NCBI GenBank assembly: GCA_963720785.1
Contig: CAVRGQ010000004.1
Coordinates: forward strand, 186,001 to 250,000
Direction of reading: 5' to 3'
Source: CAVRGQ01 sp963720785
Lineage (GTDB): Bacteria > Actinomycetota > Acidimicrobiia > IMCC26256 > DASPTH01
Length of the DNA stretch: 64,000 nt
Part shown: positions 1-8,769 of the stretch, piece after piece
Numbering within the stretch: the stretch's first letter is position 1
Layout: every line of letters begins with the position of its first letter
Made by a program: the position numbers and the translations under genes
Notes under the pieces: generated by a model
What the model was told of the DNA's origin: nothing
The model's input: only the letters and a program-made list of their open reading frames with translations
Database searches by the model: none

Positions 1-112
1 GGGTGACCGAGCCCGTCGAGGCTACACGATCTTCGATGACGCTTCCGATACGACGACCGTACGCCGACCTTGTGACACCTATCCCCGGCCAGCCGCCGGC
101 GACCCGCCGCAG

Positions 113-655
113 CTACCCCCCGCAGCCGGCGAGGTCGCCCTGGGGGAGCTGGCCGCCGAGGGTCTCGACTGCGAGCGAGAACGGCCCGTCGGCCTGGTAC
201 ACCGGGCACTCGTTCTCCGCCTTCGGGCAGGGGAGCATGCGCCGGAAGGAGGTGCGGGCGCCGTCGGGGGAGTAGAAACCGATGTCGAGCGCCACCGGCA
301 CCGTCGACATGGTGAAGCCCACATGGACCGGCGTCGGGAACTGGAAGAGCATCGCGTCGTAGGGCCCGAGGTCGGAGCGCTGGCGCAGGCCCTCCACCCG
401 CTCCGTCTGCGAGTCGGCGATCACGGTGCGGAGGCACTTCCCGCCGATCGAGAGGTCGGCCTCGGTCAGCCCCGCGAACGGCGCGACCGCGGGCTTCGTG
501 GCGAGCAGGCTCGCGGCCAACGAGCCGGCGGGCCTGGTCGCGGTGGAGTCGCCGTTCGCATCGCCGTCGTCGGAGAGGGCCCGCACGGCGAGCACCACCA
601 ACCCGGCCGCCATGATCGCGAGCACTGCGAGCGCGACGACCCGACCGGCTCTCAC
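113..655 (-). CDS. DUF192 family protein with N-terminal membrane anchor
   Basis: A protein of 180 residues. The GTG start at 655 is the first usable start after the end of panB and puts a hydrophobic segment (VVALAVLAIMAAGLVVLAV) right at the N-terminus, which is either an uncleaved anchor or a signal peptide. The remainder matches the DUF192 family pattern: a GLRQR motif, MLFQFP, then FTMSTVPVALDIGF and a late CP-x-Y segment. DUF192 proteins are small beta-rich proteins, often secreted, with no settled biochemical role. The gene lies about 30 nt downstream of panB on the same strand and may be cotranscribed with it. Longer reading upstream of 655 in this frame is panB read out of frame. The first 112 bases of the window, beyond its TAG stop, hold nothing I can support. 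Confidence 0.8.
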   Translation of the reverse strand: MRAGRVVALAVLAIMAAGLVVLAVRALSDDGDANGDSTATRPAGSLAASLLATKPAVAPFAGLTEADLSIGGKCLRTVIADSQTERVEGLRQRSDLGPYDAMLFQFPTPVHVGFTMSTVPVALDIGFYSPDGARTSFRRMLPCPKAENECPVYQADGPFSLAVETLGGQLPQGDLAGCGG

Positions 656-684
656 CCGCGCTCCGATCGGCCCGGTCGTGCCGG

Positions 685-1592
685 TCAGGCGTCGACGGTC
701 TCGGACGACGAGGCCGCCGTTGCGCCCGACCCGTACAGGCCGAGCGCCTCGGTGACGCCGTCGGCCGCGTGGAAGGTCTCGGGGCTCGCGGGGAAGCTGC
801 CGTCGCGCACGTCGGCGGCGAACTGGGTGAGCGCGACGGTGGCGTCGGCCTGCATCTCCGCATAGCGACGCACGAACTTCGGCGTGATGCGGTCCTCCCA
901 GCCGAGGATGTCGTGGAACACGAGCACCTGGCCGTCGCAGTGCCTCCCGGCACCGATGCCGATGGTGGGCACGGGCACCGTCTCGGTGACCATGCGGGCC
1001 ACCGCGTCGGGGACGCACTCGAGCACGATGCCGAACACGCCGGCCTCGGCCAGCGCGATCGCGTCGTCGACGATGACGCGGGCGGCGTCGAGCGTCTTGC
1101 CCTGCACCCGGAAGCCGCCGAGCGCGTGGACCGACTGCGGGGTGAGGCCCAGGTGGCCCATCACGGGGATCTCGGCGTCGAGGATGGCGCGCACGTGGTC
1201 GAGCCGCTTGCGGCCGCCCTCGAGCTTCACCGCGCCGGCGCCCGCCCGGATCAGTCGCGCCGCGTTGGCAACGGTCTCCTGGGTGGAGAGGTGATAGCTC
1301 ATCCACGGCAGGTCGGCGACGACGAGCGCGTTCGGCTTGGTGCGCGCGACCGCGGCCGTGTGGTGCGCCATGTCGTCGGTGGTGACGTGCAGCGTGTCGT
1401 CGTACCCGAGCACGACCATCGCCAGCGAATCGCCCACGAGGATCACGTCGGCGCCCGCGGCCTCGACCGCACGCGCCGAGGGCGCGTCGTACGCAGTGAT
1501 CATCACGAGCGGCGTGCCGGAACCCTTGCTCGCCACGACGTCGGGGACGCGCACCGGACGGGTGCCGCGAGGGACGGACCAGAGTCGGCCAT
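685..1592 (-). CDS. panB: 3-methyl-2-oxobutanoate hydroxymethyltransferase
   Basis: Cytoplasmic enzyme that transfers a hydroxymethyl group from 5,10-methylenetetrahydrofolate to alpha-ketoisovalerate, the first committed step of pantothenate synthesis. The family signatures are clear: MITAYDAPSA, the metal-binding VGDSL, LEGG, and the C-terminal IGIGAG. The start is disputed. The uninterrupted frame can begin only at GTG 1554 or GTG 1620, neither with a good ribosome binding site. The best start signal is ATG 1592, with GGAGG seven bases upstream, but it reads out of frame and joins PanB only if one base is missing near 1570 (giving MADSGPSLAAP then RPVRVPDVV). I prefer the ATG plus an indel, about 302 residues. 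A TAGCGT -10 candidate sits at 1642-1647 on the minus strand. Confidence 0.93.
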
Positions 1593-1663
1593 GTCGATAC
1601 CTCCACCGTCCAGGGCCCACACGGCTCCCGGCGGTAAGGAAACGCTACCCCGAAATGGACCCG

Positions 1664-2071
1664 CTACGCCTGTCGAGCCGCGCGGCCGTTGCGCCGGGGC
1701 TGGGGGCCGCCGTTGTGGCGCCTGCCGTGGAGCTCGCGGCGGGTGAGGAAGTTCCACCCGCAGTCGGGGCAGACCTCCACCACGTAACAGGTGAACTCGT
1801 CGTGCGAGGCGCCGAGGCGCTCGAGCTCGCTCTCGTGGACGATGCAGCGGCCGTTCGCCGCCTTGAGGCCCTCGCCGTAGACGTAGCTCACGTAGCGGAC
1901 GTGGCGACCGTCGCACACCGGGCACCGGTGATCGGCCTTGTCGCCCACGTGGCGGGCGGCCCGCAGGAGCTCGGGGTGGGCGTCGCACACGTCGAGGCGG
2001 GTGACCGCGCCGCGCTGCAGATCCCGTAGGACGGCCCTTCGGGCCAGCGCGTAGTCGGTGTGCCGGCGCAC
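1664..2071 (-). CDS. DUF5318 family zinc-ribbon-like protein
   Basis: A 135-residue protein with two CxxC pairs (CPVCDGRH near residue 50 and CPDCGWNF near residue 103), so probably a zinc-binding fold. The pattern, with YVYGEGL between the knuckles and an RRELHGRR tail, fits the actinobacterial DUF5318 family, whose function is not known. It is transcribed divergently from the PadR/ino1 unit and shares the 2072-2169 intergenic space, including the operator at 2130-2150, so the PadR protein may also affect it. The basic Arg-rich tail could contact nucleic acid, which is inference only. Confidence 0.72.
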   Translation of the reverse strand: MRRHTDYALARRAVLRDLQRGAVTRLDVCDAHPELLRAARHVGDKADHRCPVCDGRHVRYVSYVYGEGLKAANGRCIVHESELERLGASHDEFTCYVVEVCPDCGWNFLTRRELHGRRHNGGPQPRRNGRAARQA

Positions 2072-2129
2072 CGACCGAGTGTACCGAGCCCTCGCCGCGG
2101 CGGTACCCGCACGAAATTCCTCGCGTCCT

Positions 2130-2150
2130 GATATATCGGGCCGATATATC
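2130..2150. promoter_or_regulatory. Perfect inverted repeat, probable PadR operator
   Basis: Two 10-base arms (GATATATCGG and CCGATATATC) pair perfectly around one central G. The A/T-rich arms stand out in this GC-rich sequence. The site sits where the -35 element of the PadR gene should be, given the TACTAT -10 candidate at 2156-2161, so bound protein would block transcription. PadR-family proteins usually repress their own gene through such dyads. Confidence 0.75.
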
Positions 2151-2155
2151 GAGTG

Positions 2156-2161
2156 CTACTA
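2156..2161 (+). promoter_or_regulatory. -10 element of PadR-ino1 operon, likely leaderless
   Basis: TACTAT lies eight bases before the GTG codon at 2170, so the transcript probably begins at or next to the start codon. There is no Shine-Dalgarno sequence before 2170, in agreement with a leaderless message. Confidence 0.5.
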
Positions 2162-2169
2162 TGTGCCTC

Positions 2170-2823
2170 GTGCTGGAACTCGCCATCCTCGGACTGCTGA
2201 CGGAGCAACCGCTCCACGGCTACGAGCTGAAGAAGCGTCTGGGCGAGACGCTGGGCTCCCTGTGGGGCATCTCCTACGGGTCGCTCTATCCCGCGCTCAA
2301 GCGGCTCGAGGCCGACGGCGCCATCGAGATCGTCGAGCCCGAGGTCGCCTCGGCGCCCATGCCCAGCACGGGTTCGCTGAGTGGCGACCTCGCCGCAGCC
2401 CGCAACCGCCGCCCGGCCAAGACCACCCGCCGCACCAAGAAGGCGTACCGCATCACCGAGCGCGGCGAGCTCCGTCTGCGCGAGCTGCTGCTCGACGACG
2501 ACACCGCGGGCGACGACGAGCGCGCCTTCGCCGTGAAGCTCGCGTTCTGCGGCCATCTCGACCCGGCCGCGCGTCTCGAGGTTCTCGAGCGTCGCCGCGC
2601 CGCACTCACCGACCGCCTCCAGCGAGCCCGGCGTTCCACGCCCGGGCGCGGCGACCGGTACTCCCGGTCACTGTTCGAGCACCGCACCGAGTCAACCCAG
2701 CGCGACCTCGAGTGGGTCGAGGCACTGATCGTGGCCGAGGGCCGCGACGACGCCCCGGCCGAGGTCGCACCGTCCGCACCCAGTCAGTCTCTTCCCACAG
2801 AACAAGGAGCCACCGCATCATGA
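2170..2823 (+). CDS. PadR family transcriptional regulator
   Basis: Winged-helix regulator of about 217 residues. The N-terminal domain is typical: LELAILGLLTEQPLHGYEL, then ISYGSLYPALKRLEADG as the recognition region, and YRITERGE closing the wing. The C-terminal half is an alpha-helical segment rich in Arg and Glu, as in two-domain PadR proteins. An insertion between the two wing strands (residues about 65-85, Pro/Ser/Arg-rich) is longer than usual. GTG 2170 is chosen over ATG 2161 because family members begin with LELAILG and because of the -10 position. Its stop overlaps the ATG of ino1 (ATGA), so the two are translationally coupled; the regulator probably controls inositol phosphate synthesis and itself. 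The effector is unknown. Confidence 0.88.
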   Translation: MLELAILGLLTEQPLHGYELKKRLGETLGSLWGISYGSLYPALKRLEADGAIEIVEPEVASAPMPSTGSLSGDLAAARNRRPAKTTRRTKKAYRITERGELRLRELLLDDDTAGDDERAFAVKLAFCGHLDPAARLEVLERRRAALTDRLQRARRSTPGRGDRYSRSLFEHRTESTQRDLEWVEALIVAEGRDDAPAEVAPSAPSQSLPTEQGATAS

Positions 2824-3893
2824 GTGGTCGTGTACGCGTCGCCATCGCCGGGGTCGGGAACTGCGCGAGCAGCCTCGTCCAGGGCGTCGAGTTCTACCGG
2901 AACGCCGACCCCACGGAGGAGGTGCCGGGTCTGATGCACGTCGTGCTCGGCGGGTATCACGTGGGCGACGTCGACTTCGTCGCCGCCTTCGACGTCGACG
3001 CGTCCAAGGTCGGCCTCGACCTGGGCAAGGCCATCCACGCCGGCCCCAACAACACCATCAAGTTCGCCAACGTCGGCGAGCTCGGCATCGAGGTCCGGCG
3101 TGGCCCGACGTTCGACGGCCTCGGCAAGTACTACCGCGAGACCATCGAGGAGTCGCCGGCCGAGCCGGTCGACGTCGCCCAGGTGCTGCGCGACACCAAC
3201 GCCGACGTGCTCGTGAGCTACCTCCCGGTGGGTTCCGAGGAGGCGCAGCGCTTCTACGCGCAGGCCTGCCTCGACGCCGGTGTCGGTTTCGTCAACGCCA
3301 TCCCGGTGTTCATCGCCAGCGACCCCGTGTGGGCGCAGAAGTTCACCGACGCCAAGCTCCCGATCGTCGGTGACGACATCAAGAGCCAGGTCGGCGCCAC
3401 GATCACGCACCGCGTGCTCGCCCGCCTCATGGAGGACCGCGGCACCGCGATCGACCGCACCTACCAGCTCAACTTCGGCGGCAACATGGACTTCAAGAAC
3501 ATGTTGGAGCGCACCCGCCTCGAGTCGAAGAAGATCTCGAAGACCCAGTCGGTCACCAGCATGATCGAGCAGGGCATCGAGTCGGAGAACGTGCACATCG
3601 GCCCGTCCGACCACGTGCCGTGGCTCGACGACCGCAAGTGGGCCTACATCCGACTCGAGGGTCGCAACTTCGGCAACGTGCCGCTCAACATCGAGCTGAA
3701 GCTCGAGGTGTGGGACTCGCCGAACTCCGCCGGCGTCATCATCGACGCGGTGCGCTGCTGCAAGGTCGCCCTCGACCGCGGCATCGGCGGCCCACTCGCC
3801 GGCCCGTCGGCGTACTTCATGAAGTCGCCCGCGGTGCAGTACCACGACGACGACGCCCACCGGCTCGTCGAGGAGTTCATCGCCGGCGAGTGA
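2820..3893 (+). CDS. ino1: Inositol-3-phosphate synthase
   Basis: Converts glucose 6-phosphate to 1D-myo-inositol 3-phosphate with NAD as internal redox cofactor; in actinobacteria this feeds phosphatidylinositol and mycothiol synthesis. The 357-residue product begins with the Rossmann motif VAIAGVGNCASSLVQG and contains the family signatures GDDIKSQVGATITHRVL and YQLNFGGNMDFKNML. The length is normal for the actinobacterial type. ATG 2820 has AAGGAG about twelve bases upstream and overlaps the stop of the PadR gene. The operon with a PadR regulator and the terminator immediately downstream make this a two-gene unit. Confidence 0.95.
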   Translation: MSGRVRVAIAGVGNCASSLVQGVEFYRNADPTEEVPGLMHVVLGGYHVGDVDFVAAFDVDASKVGLDLGKAIHAGPNNTIKFANVGELGIEVRRGPTFDGLGKYYRETIEESPAEPVDVAQVLRDTNADVLVSYLPVGSEEAQRFYAQACLDAGVGFVNAIPVFIASDPVWAQKFTDAKLPIVGDDIKSQVGATITHRVLARLMEDRGTAIDRTYQLNFGGNMDFKNMLERTRLESKKISKTQSVTSMIEQGIESENVHIGPSDHVPWLDDRKWAYIRLEGRNFGNVPLNIELKLEVWDSPNSAGVIIDAVRCCKVALDRGIGGPLAGPSAYFMKSPAVQYHDDDAHRLVEEFIAGE

Positions 3894-3932
3894 GCCAGCT
3901 GCTCGGCTCGAGCACTCCGGCGACACGCGGTG

Positions 3933-3956
3933 AACGGGGCCCTTCGGGGCCCCGTT
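3933..3956 (+). terminator. Terminator hairpin after ino1
   Basis: A perfect 10-bp stem, AACGGGGCCC pairing with GGGCCCCGTT, closed by a TTCG tetraloop. It is 40 bases after the ino1 stop and before the next start. There is no long T run, as is common in high-GC actinobacteria. Confidence 0.85.
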
Positions 3957-3993
3957 CCTCGTCTCGGGGCAGTGGGCGTGTGAAGATGCCCGC

Positions 3994-4675
3994 GTGAACA
4001 CCGAAACCTGGAACCGCATCGCCGCCCACGCCACGGGGCAGTTCCCCACCGACGTGCCCGTCTACGGCCCCGACGGCCCGACCGAGCGCGAGCTTCGGCT
4101 CCTCGGCGACGTGAAGGGCAAGCGGGTCCTCGACCTCGGGTGCGGCACCGGCCAGGCCGCCATCACCTTCGCCAAGCAGGGCGCGATCGTCATCGCGGTC
4201 GACGCCGCCGCGGAGCAGCTCGCCCGCGCCCGTGAGCACGCGGAGCGCGAGGAGGCGAAGGTGGAGTGGCGCCTGGGCGACCTCGCGGACCTCGCGTTCC
4301 TGCGCGCCGAGTCGATCGACGTCGCGTTCAGCTCGTTCGCGGTGGCAGAGGTCGACGACGTCGCCGCGCCTCTTCCGTCAGGTGCAGCGCGTGCTCAAGC
4401 CGAACGGCCCGTTCGTGTTCTCCTACGAGCACCCGATCTCGCTGTGCATCGGGGAGGACGGCCGCGCCATGTACTCGTACTTCGAGTCGGGACCCGTCGC
4501 CGTGGAGCAGCACGGCGAGACGCTCACCCTGTTCGCCCGCAGCATCGGCGAGGTGTTCACCGAGCTCGGCCGCGCCGGCTTCCGCGTCGACACGATCGTG
4601 GAGCCCCGCCCCGGCATCACCGGCGCCCTGCTCCCCACCACCATCGTCTGGCGGGCCCGCAAGGAAGGCGCTTGA
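3994..4675 (+). CDS. Class I SAM-dependent methyltransferase (frameshifted in this sequence)
   Basis: The product would have about 226 residues. Motif I is plain: VLDLGCGTGQAAI near residue 45, followed by the acidic end of strand 2 (IVIAVDAAAEQL) and VEWRLGDLADL. The frame then breaks near 4366: GTCGCC-G-CGCCTCTTC carries one base too many, and removing it joins EVDDVA to RLFRQVQRVLKPNGPF and runs to the TGA at 4673-4675. The substrate cannot be told from the sequence; the FVFSYEHPISL segment resembles ubiquinone/menaquinone- or small-molecule-type methyltransferases. It lies alone between the ino1 terminator and the convergent terminator it shares with cca. I read the break as a sequence error. 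Confidence 0.85.
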
Positions 4676-4676
4676 G

Positions 4677-4726
4677 GTTTTGGCGTCACCAGAGGTCGCT
4701 ATAGCGGCGCCTGGTGACGCCAAAAC
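4677..4726. terminator. Bidirectional terminator between converging genes
   Basis: A 16-base arm starting GTTTTGGCGTCACCAG pairs perfectly with the complementary arm ending at 4726; the loop itself contains a self-complementary CGCTATAGCG. The outer ends give T tracts in both directions. It begins one base after the methyltransferase stop and ends three bases before the corrected stop of cca, so it serves both genes. Confidence 0.88.
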
Positions 4727-4729
4727 GGA

Positions 4730-6133
4730 TCAGCCTGCGGGGGTGATTCCTCGTTCCTGCGCCCAGGCGGCGAGGCGGGCGTAGGCGTCGGCTTCGCTCG
4801 ATGGGGCCCTCGTCGAGACGGGCCTCGAGGAGGAAGTCGAGCGCGTCACCCACGACGCGGCTGGGCTTCACGCCGAGGAACTCCATCACCTGGCGACCGT
4901 CGAGCGGCGGCTTGATGGAATCGAGCTCCTCCTGCTCGCGCAGCTCGGCGATGCGCGCCTCGAGCTCGTCCATGCGCCGCTGCAGCGCGGCCGCGCGCTT
5001 CGGGTTGCGCGTGGTGCAGTCGCACCGCTGCAGGTGGTTGAGGTCGTCGAGCAGGTGACCGGCGTCGCGCACGTAGCGCCGCACCGCCTTGTCGGTCCAA
5101 CCCATCGCGTAGGTGTGGATGCGCAGGTGGAGATAGACGAGCTGGGTGACATCGGCGACGATCTCGTTCGGGTACTTCAGCGCGCGCAGCCGCTCCTCGG
5201 TCATGCGCGCACCCACCACCTCGTGGTGGTGGAAGCTCACGCCGCCGGCGCCCTTCTCGAACGAGCGCGTCTTGGGCTTGCCGACGTCGTGGAAGAGCGC
5301 GGCGAGGCGCACCAGTAGCTCGGGGCGCGTGTTCTTCACCACCGCGATCGTGTGCGCGAGTACGTCCTTGTGGCGGTGCACCGGGTCCTGCTCGAGCCGC
5401 ATGCGGTTGAGCTCGGGGAGGAACTCGTCGGCGAGGCCCGTCTCCGCGAGGAACCACAGGCCGTCGCTGGGGTCGTCGACGAGCAGCAGCTTCGACAGCT
5501 CGTCGCGGATTCGCTCCGCACTCACGATCTCGAGCCGGGCGCGGTGCTGCTCGACCGCCTCGACGACCTCGGGGTCGGGGACCAGCCCGAAGGTGGCGAT
5601 GAAGCGCGCGGCGCGCAGCATGCGCAACGGATCGTCGAGGAACGACACCTCGGGCGACAACGGCGTGCGCAGCCGCTTGCTCATCAGGTCGACCGCGCCG
5701 CCGTACGGGTCGACCAGCACGCCGTCGGGCAGACGCAACGCCATCGAGTTGATCGTGAAGTCGCGCCGCGACAGGTCGGTCTCGACGTCGTCGGCGTAGG
5801 CGACCTCGGGCTTGCGGCTCTCCGGCCGGTACATCTCGGCGCGGAACGTGGTGATCTCGAGGGTCACGCCCTGGCGCTTCGCCCCGACGGTGCCGAAGCG
5901 CGCCCCCTGCGTCCAGACCGCGTCGGCCCACCCGCGCACCAGGCGTTCGACGACGTCGGGACGCGCGTCGGTGGTGACGTCGATGTCGGAGTGTTCGCGA
6001 CCGAGCAGACCGTCGCGCACGCTGCCCCCCACGAGCAGGCACTCGTGGCCGGCATCGGCGAGCCGCTGCGCGAGCTCCTGCACCGGCGAGCCCGGTTGCA
6101 GCAGCGGTTCGAGAGAGGGGGCAGGATCGCCAT
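4730..6133 (-). CDS. cca: CCA tRNA nucleotidyltransferase / poly(A) polymerase family protein
   Basis: Adds or repairs the CCA end of tRNAs; the M. tuberculosis homologue in the same place is called pcnA. Nucleotidyltransferase motif LLVGGSVRDGLLGREHSDIDV carries the catalytic Asp pair; RRDFTINSMA and DPLRMLRAARF follow; a C-terminal HD domain begins at LVRLAALFHDVGKP. About 467 residues after correction. Two indels are likely. At the 5' end a run of five G (6117-6121) seems one short: adding a base joins ATG 6133 (MAILPP) to SLEPLLQPGSPVQELAQRL. At the 3' end one extra base near 4803 diverts the frame; without it the protein ends AYARLAAWAQERGITPAG at a TGA at 4730-4732, just before the shared terminator. 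Without correction the frame runs through the terminator to 4686. Confidence 0.92.
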
Positions 6134-6212
6134 CGGCTCCATTGTCGTCGGTCGCCGGGTGTCGCAGGGCAACGTTCCCTGGCTTGCCCGGCAACTGCTG
6201 TACCGTCAGTCC

Positions 6213-6785
6213 GTGGAAGGCGGCGTGGACGGAAGGGACGGCAGGACGATCACCTGCTCGCGCATCGGCTGCGATGCCCCCGCCACCGCATCCTTCTCGT
6301 TCGACGCGTTGAACGAGCTGGCCTGGCTCGACACCGTCGTGGAGGCCCGCGGCGCGGGGTTCCTGTGCCAGGTGCACGCCGAGCGGCTCACCCCGCCGCG
6401 GGGATGGTCGCTGCTCGACCGCCGCTCCCCCGAGCCGAAGCTGTTCGTGGCGCCGTCGGTGCTGCCCACTGCGGCGGGGCCCAAGCGGGAGCGCGAGCCG
6501 AAGCGCAATCGGGCCACGAAGGCCCGGCACGCGAAGGCCGCGCCCGAGTCGTCCGCCACGCCATCGCCGTCGAAGCCCTCGAGTGGGGACACCCCCACCG
6601 GCGCCGCCGCGGAGCTGCCGTTCGACGCGCCGCCGCCGATGCCGCGCACGTGGTCGCCGCGTGATCTCCCCGCCCTCGACGACGAGTTCGACGACCGCAC
6701 GCCGATGCTCGCGCGTGCCTTCGAGTCACTGCGTCAGCACGAGGAGCGCAAGCCCGGCGCGCAGCCGGGCCCCGAGTCGGTCTGA
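6213..6785 (+). CDS. DUF3499 family protein
   Basis: A protein of 190 residues of an actinobacterial family with no assigned function. The N-terminal third holds the conserved part: TCSRIGCDAPATASFSFD, then the CxxH-like CQVHAERLTPPRGWSLL. These Cys/His residues suggest a small metal-binding module. The rest is a low-complexity Lys/Arg/Pro/Ala linker and an acidic tail (LPALDDEFDDRTPMLARAF). GTG 6213 is the first start compatible with the family; GTG 6225 is possible. It diverges from cca across about 80 bases. Confidence 0.8.
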   Translation: MEGGVDGRDGRTITCSRIGCDAPATASFSFDALNELAWLDTVVEARGAGFLCQVHAERLTPPRGWSLLDRRSPEPKLFVAPSVLPTAAGPKREREPKRNRATKARHAKAAPESSATPSPSKPSSGDTPTGAAAELPFDAPPPMPRTWSPRDLPALDDEFDDRTPMLARAFESLRQHEERKPGAQPGPESV

Positions 6786-6814
6786 TCGCCGATCCGTTCC
6801 GGTTTCTGCAGCCG

Positions 6815-7963
6815 TCAGTTCGCGACGGCGGGCGGTGCGGCACTCATCGGCGCCACCGTGGGCGGAGCGGGTGCCGCGGGCGCCTGCTGGCGCTCGAAGT
6901 CGGCCCGGTCCACCGCGAAGCGCATCTCGCTCGGCTCGCGGGCGGCCGCCACCGCGTCGTTCCGGGTGATGAGCCCGTTGCGGTAGAGCAGCACGACGCT
7001 CTGGTCGAACGTCTGCATTCCGTACAGGTCGCCTTGCGCCATCTCTTCCTCGAGCTCGGGGAGACGGTCGGGCTCGGCGATGCGTTGCGCCACGCGCGCG
7101 TTGCCGACCAGCACCTCGATCGCGGGCACGCGGCCCCGGCCGCCGGCGCGCGGGAGCAGCCGCTGCGACACGACGCCTCGCAACGCGCTCGCGAACATCG
7201 TCCGCGCCTGGCGCTGGTGCTCGGGCACGAACATCTCGACGAAGCGCTGCACGGTGTCGACCGCGCTGACCGTGGACATGCCGGCGAGCACGAGGTGCCC
7301 GACCTCGGCGGCCTGCAGCAACGCCCAGGCCACGTCGACGTCGCGCACCTCGGCCACCATGATCACGTCGGGGTCCTGGCGCAGCGCGTGTTGGATCGCC
7401 GAGACCGTGCTCGGGGTGTCGGCCCCGACCTCGCGCTGGTCGACGATCGCCAGCTTGTCGGCGTGCAGCACCTCGACCGGTTCCTCGATCGTCACGATGT
7501 GGCACTCACGCGACGTGTTCAGGTGGTCGACCATGGCCGCGAGGGTCGAGGTCTTGCCGGAGCCGGCGAGGCCGGTCACCAGCACGAGGCCTTGGGGATG
7601 GGCGACGAGGTCGGGCACGGTGCCGGGCAGGCCCAGCGCCTCGAAGCCCGGGATGCCGGGGAGCACCCGGCGCAGCACCAGCCCGGCCCACCCACGTTGG
7701 CGGAATGCGCTGGCCCGGAACCGGCCCAGCCCGGCGATGCTGTACATGAAGTCGGCCTCGTGGACCTGGGCGAACACCTCGGCCCGGGCCCTGGGCATGA
7801 TCGCGGTGACCACCCGCTCGGTGTCCGCGGGTTCCACCGTGTCGAACGGGGCCTCCCGGAGCCGGCCGTCGATGCGCAGGCGCGGTCGAGCGCCCACCTT
7901 CACGTGGACGTCGGACGCGCCGTGTTCCACGGCGAAACGCAACAACCCGTCGAGATCCAACAC
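6815..7963 (-). CDS. pilT: PilT-family type IV pilus retraction ATPase
   Basis: Hexameric cytoplasmic ATPase of the T2SS E/PilT family that powers pilus disassembly. Residues: an N-terminal PAS-like domain (FAVEHGASDVHVKVGARPRLRIDG), Walker A VTGLAGSGKTSTLAAM, Asp box ITIEEPVEVLH-like (VTIEEPVEVL), Walker B DPDVIMVAEVRD, His box QAAEVGHLVLAGMSTV. 382 residues, the usual length; the last 25 are Ala/Pro-rich. GTG 7963 has AGGAGG about seven bases upstream. In the canonical His box the phrase is GHLVLATLHT; here GHLVLAGMSTVSA lacks the second His, which is worth noting. No other pilus gene is in the window. Confidence 0.9.
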   Translation of the reverse strand: MLDLDGLLRFAVEHGASDVHVKVGARPRLRIDGRLREAPFDTVEPADTERVVTAIMPRARAEVFAQVHEADFMYSIAGLGRFRASAFRQRGWAGLVLRRVLPGIPGFEALGLPGTVPDLVAHPQGLVLVTGLAGSGKTSTLAAMVDHLNTSRECHIVTIEEPVEVLHADKLAIVDQREVGADTPSTVSAIQHALRQDPDVIMVAEVRDVDVAWALLQAAEVGHLVLAGMSTVSAVDTVQRFVEMFVPEHQRQARTMFASALRGVVSQRLLPRAGGRGRVPAIEVLVGNARVAQRIAEPDRLPELEEEMAQGDLYGMQTFDQSVVLLYRNGLITRNDAVAAAREPSEMRFAVDRADFERQQAPAAPAPPTVAPMSAAPPAVAN

Positions 7964-8073
7964 CGGAAAGCCTCCTCCTGGCGTGTATCGGCCGCCTCCG
8001 GGCACCCCTGTAGTGCTCCTGTCGGGCGCAGTGACCGATGTGTCCGGCCCCACGGCCGGTACCCTGCTCCGAC

Positions 8074-8769
8074 GTGCGGCAGCAGACCCTGCGGTTCGGC
8101 GAGAGCTGGGCCCGCATCGCTCCCTGGCGCGGAGGCGGCGGCGCCGCACACCTCGTGGTGGGCCCCGAGGCGACCACCTCCTCCGACGTCATCCGCCGCT
8201 GCGTCGACCAGGCCCGCCGGTCCGGGTACCACTCGGTGCTCACCAGCGCCGTCGGCGTGGCGTGCGCCGACGCGTTCGTTGCCGCCGGCTTCGAGGTGCG
8301 CGAGCACCTCCACCTGCTCGCGATGGAGCTCCAGCACCCGCCCGAGGAACCCGCACTGCCCACCGAGAAGGCGGGACGACGCGACCGTGCGCCGGTGCTG
8401 CTCGTCGACGACGCCTCGTTCGACGGGTTCTGGCGCCTCGGCTCGGCCGGCCTGCGCGACGCGATCGACGCCACGCCGGTGTCGCGCTTCCAGATCGGCC
8501 GGCGCAACCGGCTCGTGGTCGCGTACACGATCACCGGCTACGCGGCCGACCAGGGGTACCTCCAGCGCATCGCGGTCGATCCGACCACACGCCGGGAAGG
8601 CTGGGCCCGCGCCCTCGTCGCCGACGGTCTCGGCTGGCTGTGGCGCCATGGCTGTAGCCGCGCGTTCGTGAACACGCAGCTCCACAACGACGCGGCGATC
8701 GCGCTCTACGAGTCGTTCGGATTCCGTCGCCTCCCCCAGGGCCTGTGCGTGCTCGGGCGGCCGTTGTGA
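8074..8769 (+). CDS. GNAT family N-acetyltransferase
   Basis: About 231 residues. The C-terminal half has the acetyl-CoA-binding signature: YLQRIAVDPTTRREGWARALV followed by AFVNTQLHNDAAIALYESFGFRR. The N-terminal half looks like a diverged second GNAT-like lobe (VVGPEATTSSDVIRR). The GTG at 8074 follows a TACCCT -10 candidate (8060-8065) by eight bases, so the message is probably leaderless. Its stop overlaps the start of the next gene by four bases (GTGA), and that gene overlaps murJ in the same way: the three form one operon. In M. tuberculosis a NUDIX protein, MutT4, occupies this position. The substrate is unknown. Confidence 0.85.
   Translation: MRQQTLRFGESWARIAPWRGGGGAAHLVVGPEATTSSDVIRRCVDQARRSGYHSVLTSAVGVACADAFVAAGFEVREHLHLLAMELQHPPEEPALPTEKAGRRDRAPVLLVDDASFDGFWRLGSAGLRDAIDATPVSRFQIGRRNRLVVAYTITGYAADQGYLQRIAVDPTTRREGWARALVADGLGWLWRHGCSRAFVNTQLHNDAAIALYESFGFRRLPQGLCVLGRPL

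Noticed and set aside
3..275. Open frame of 90 codons at the left edge, plus strand
   Set aside because: It overlaps the end of the DUF192 gene antisense, has no ribosome binding site in view and no recognisable domain.
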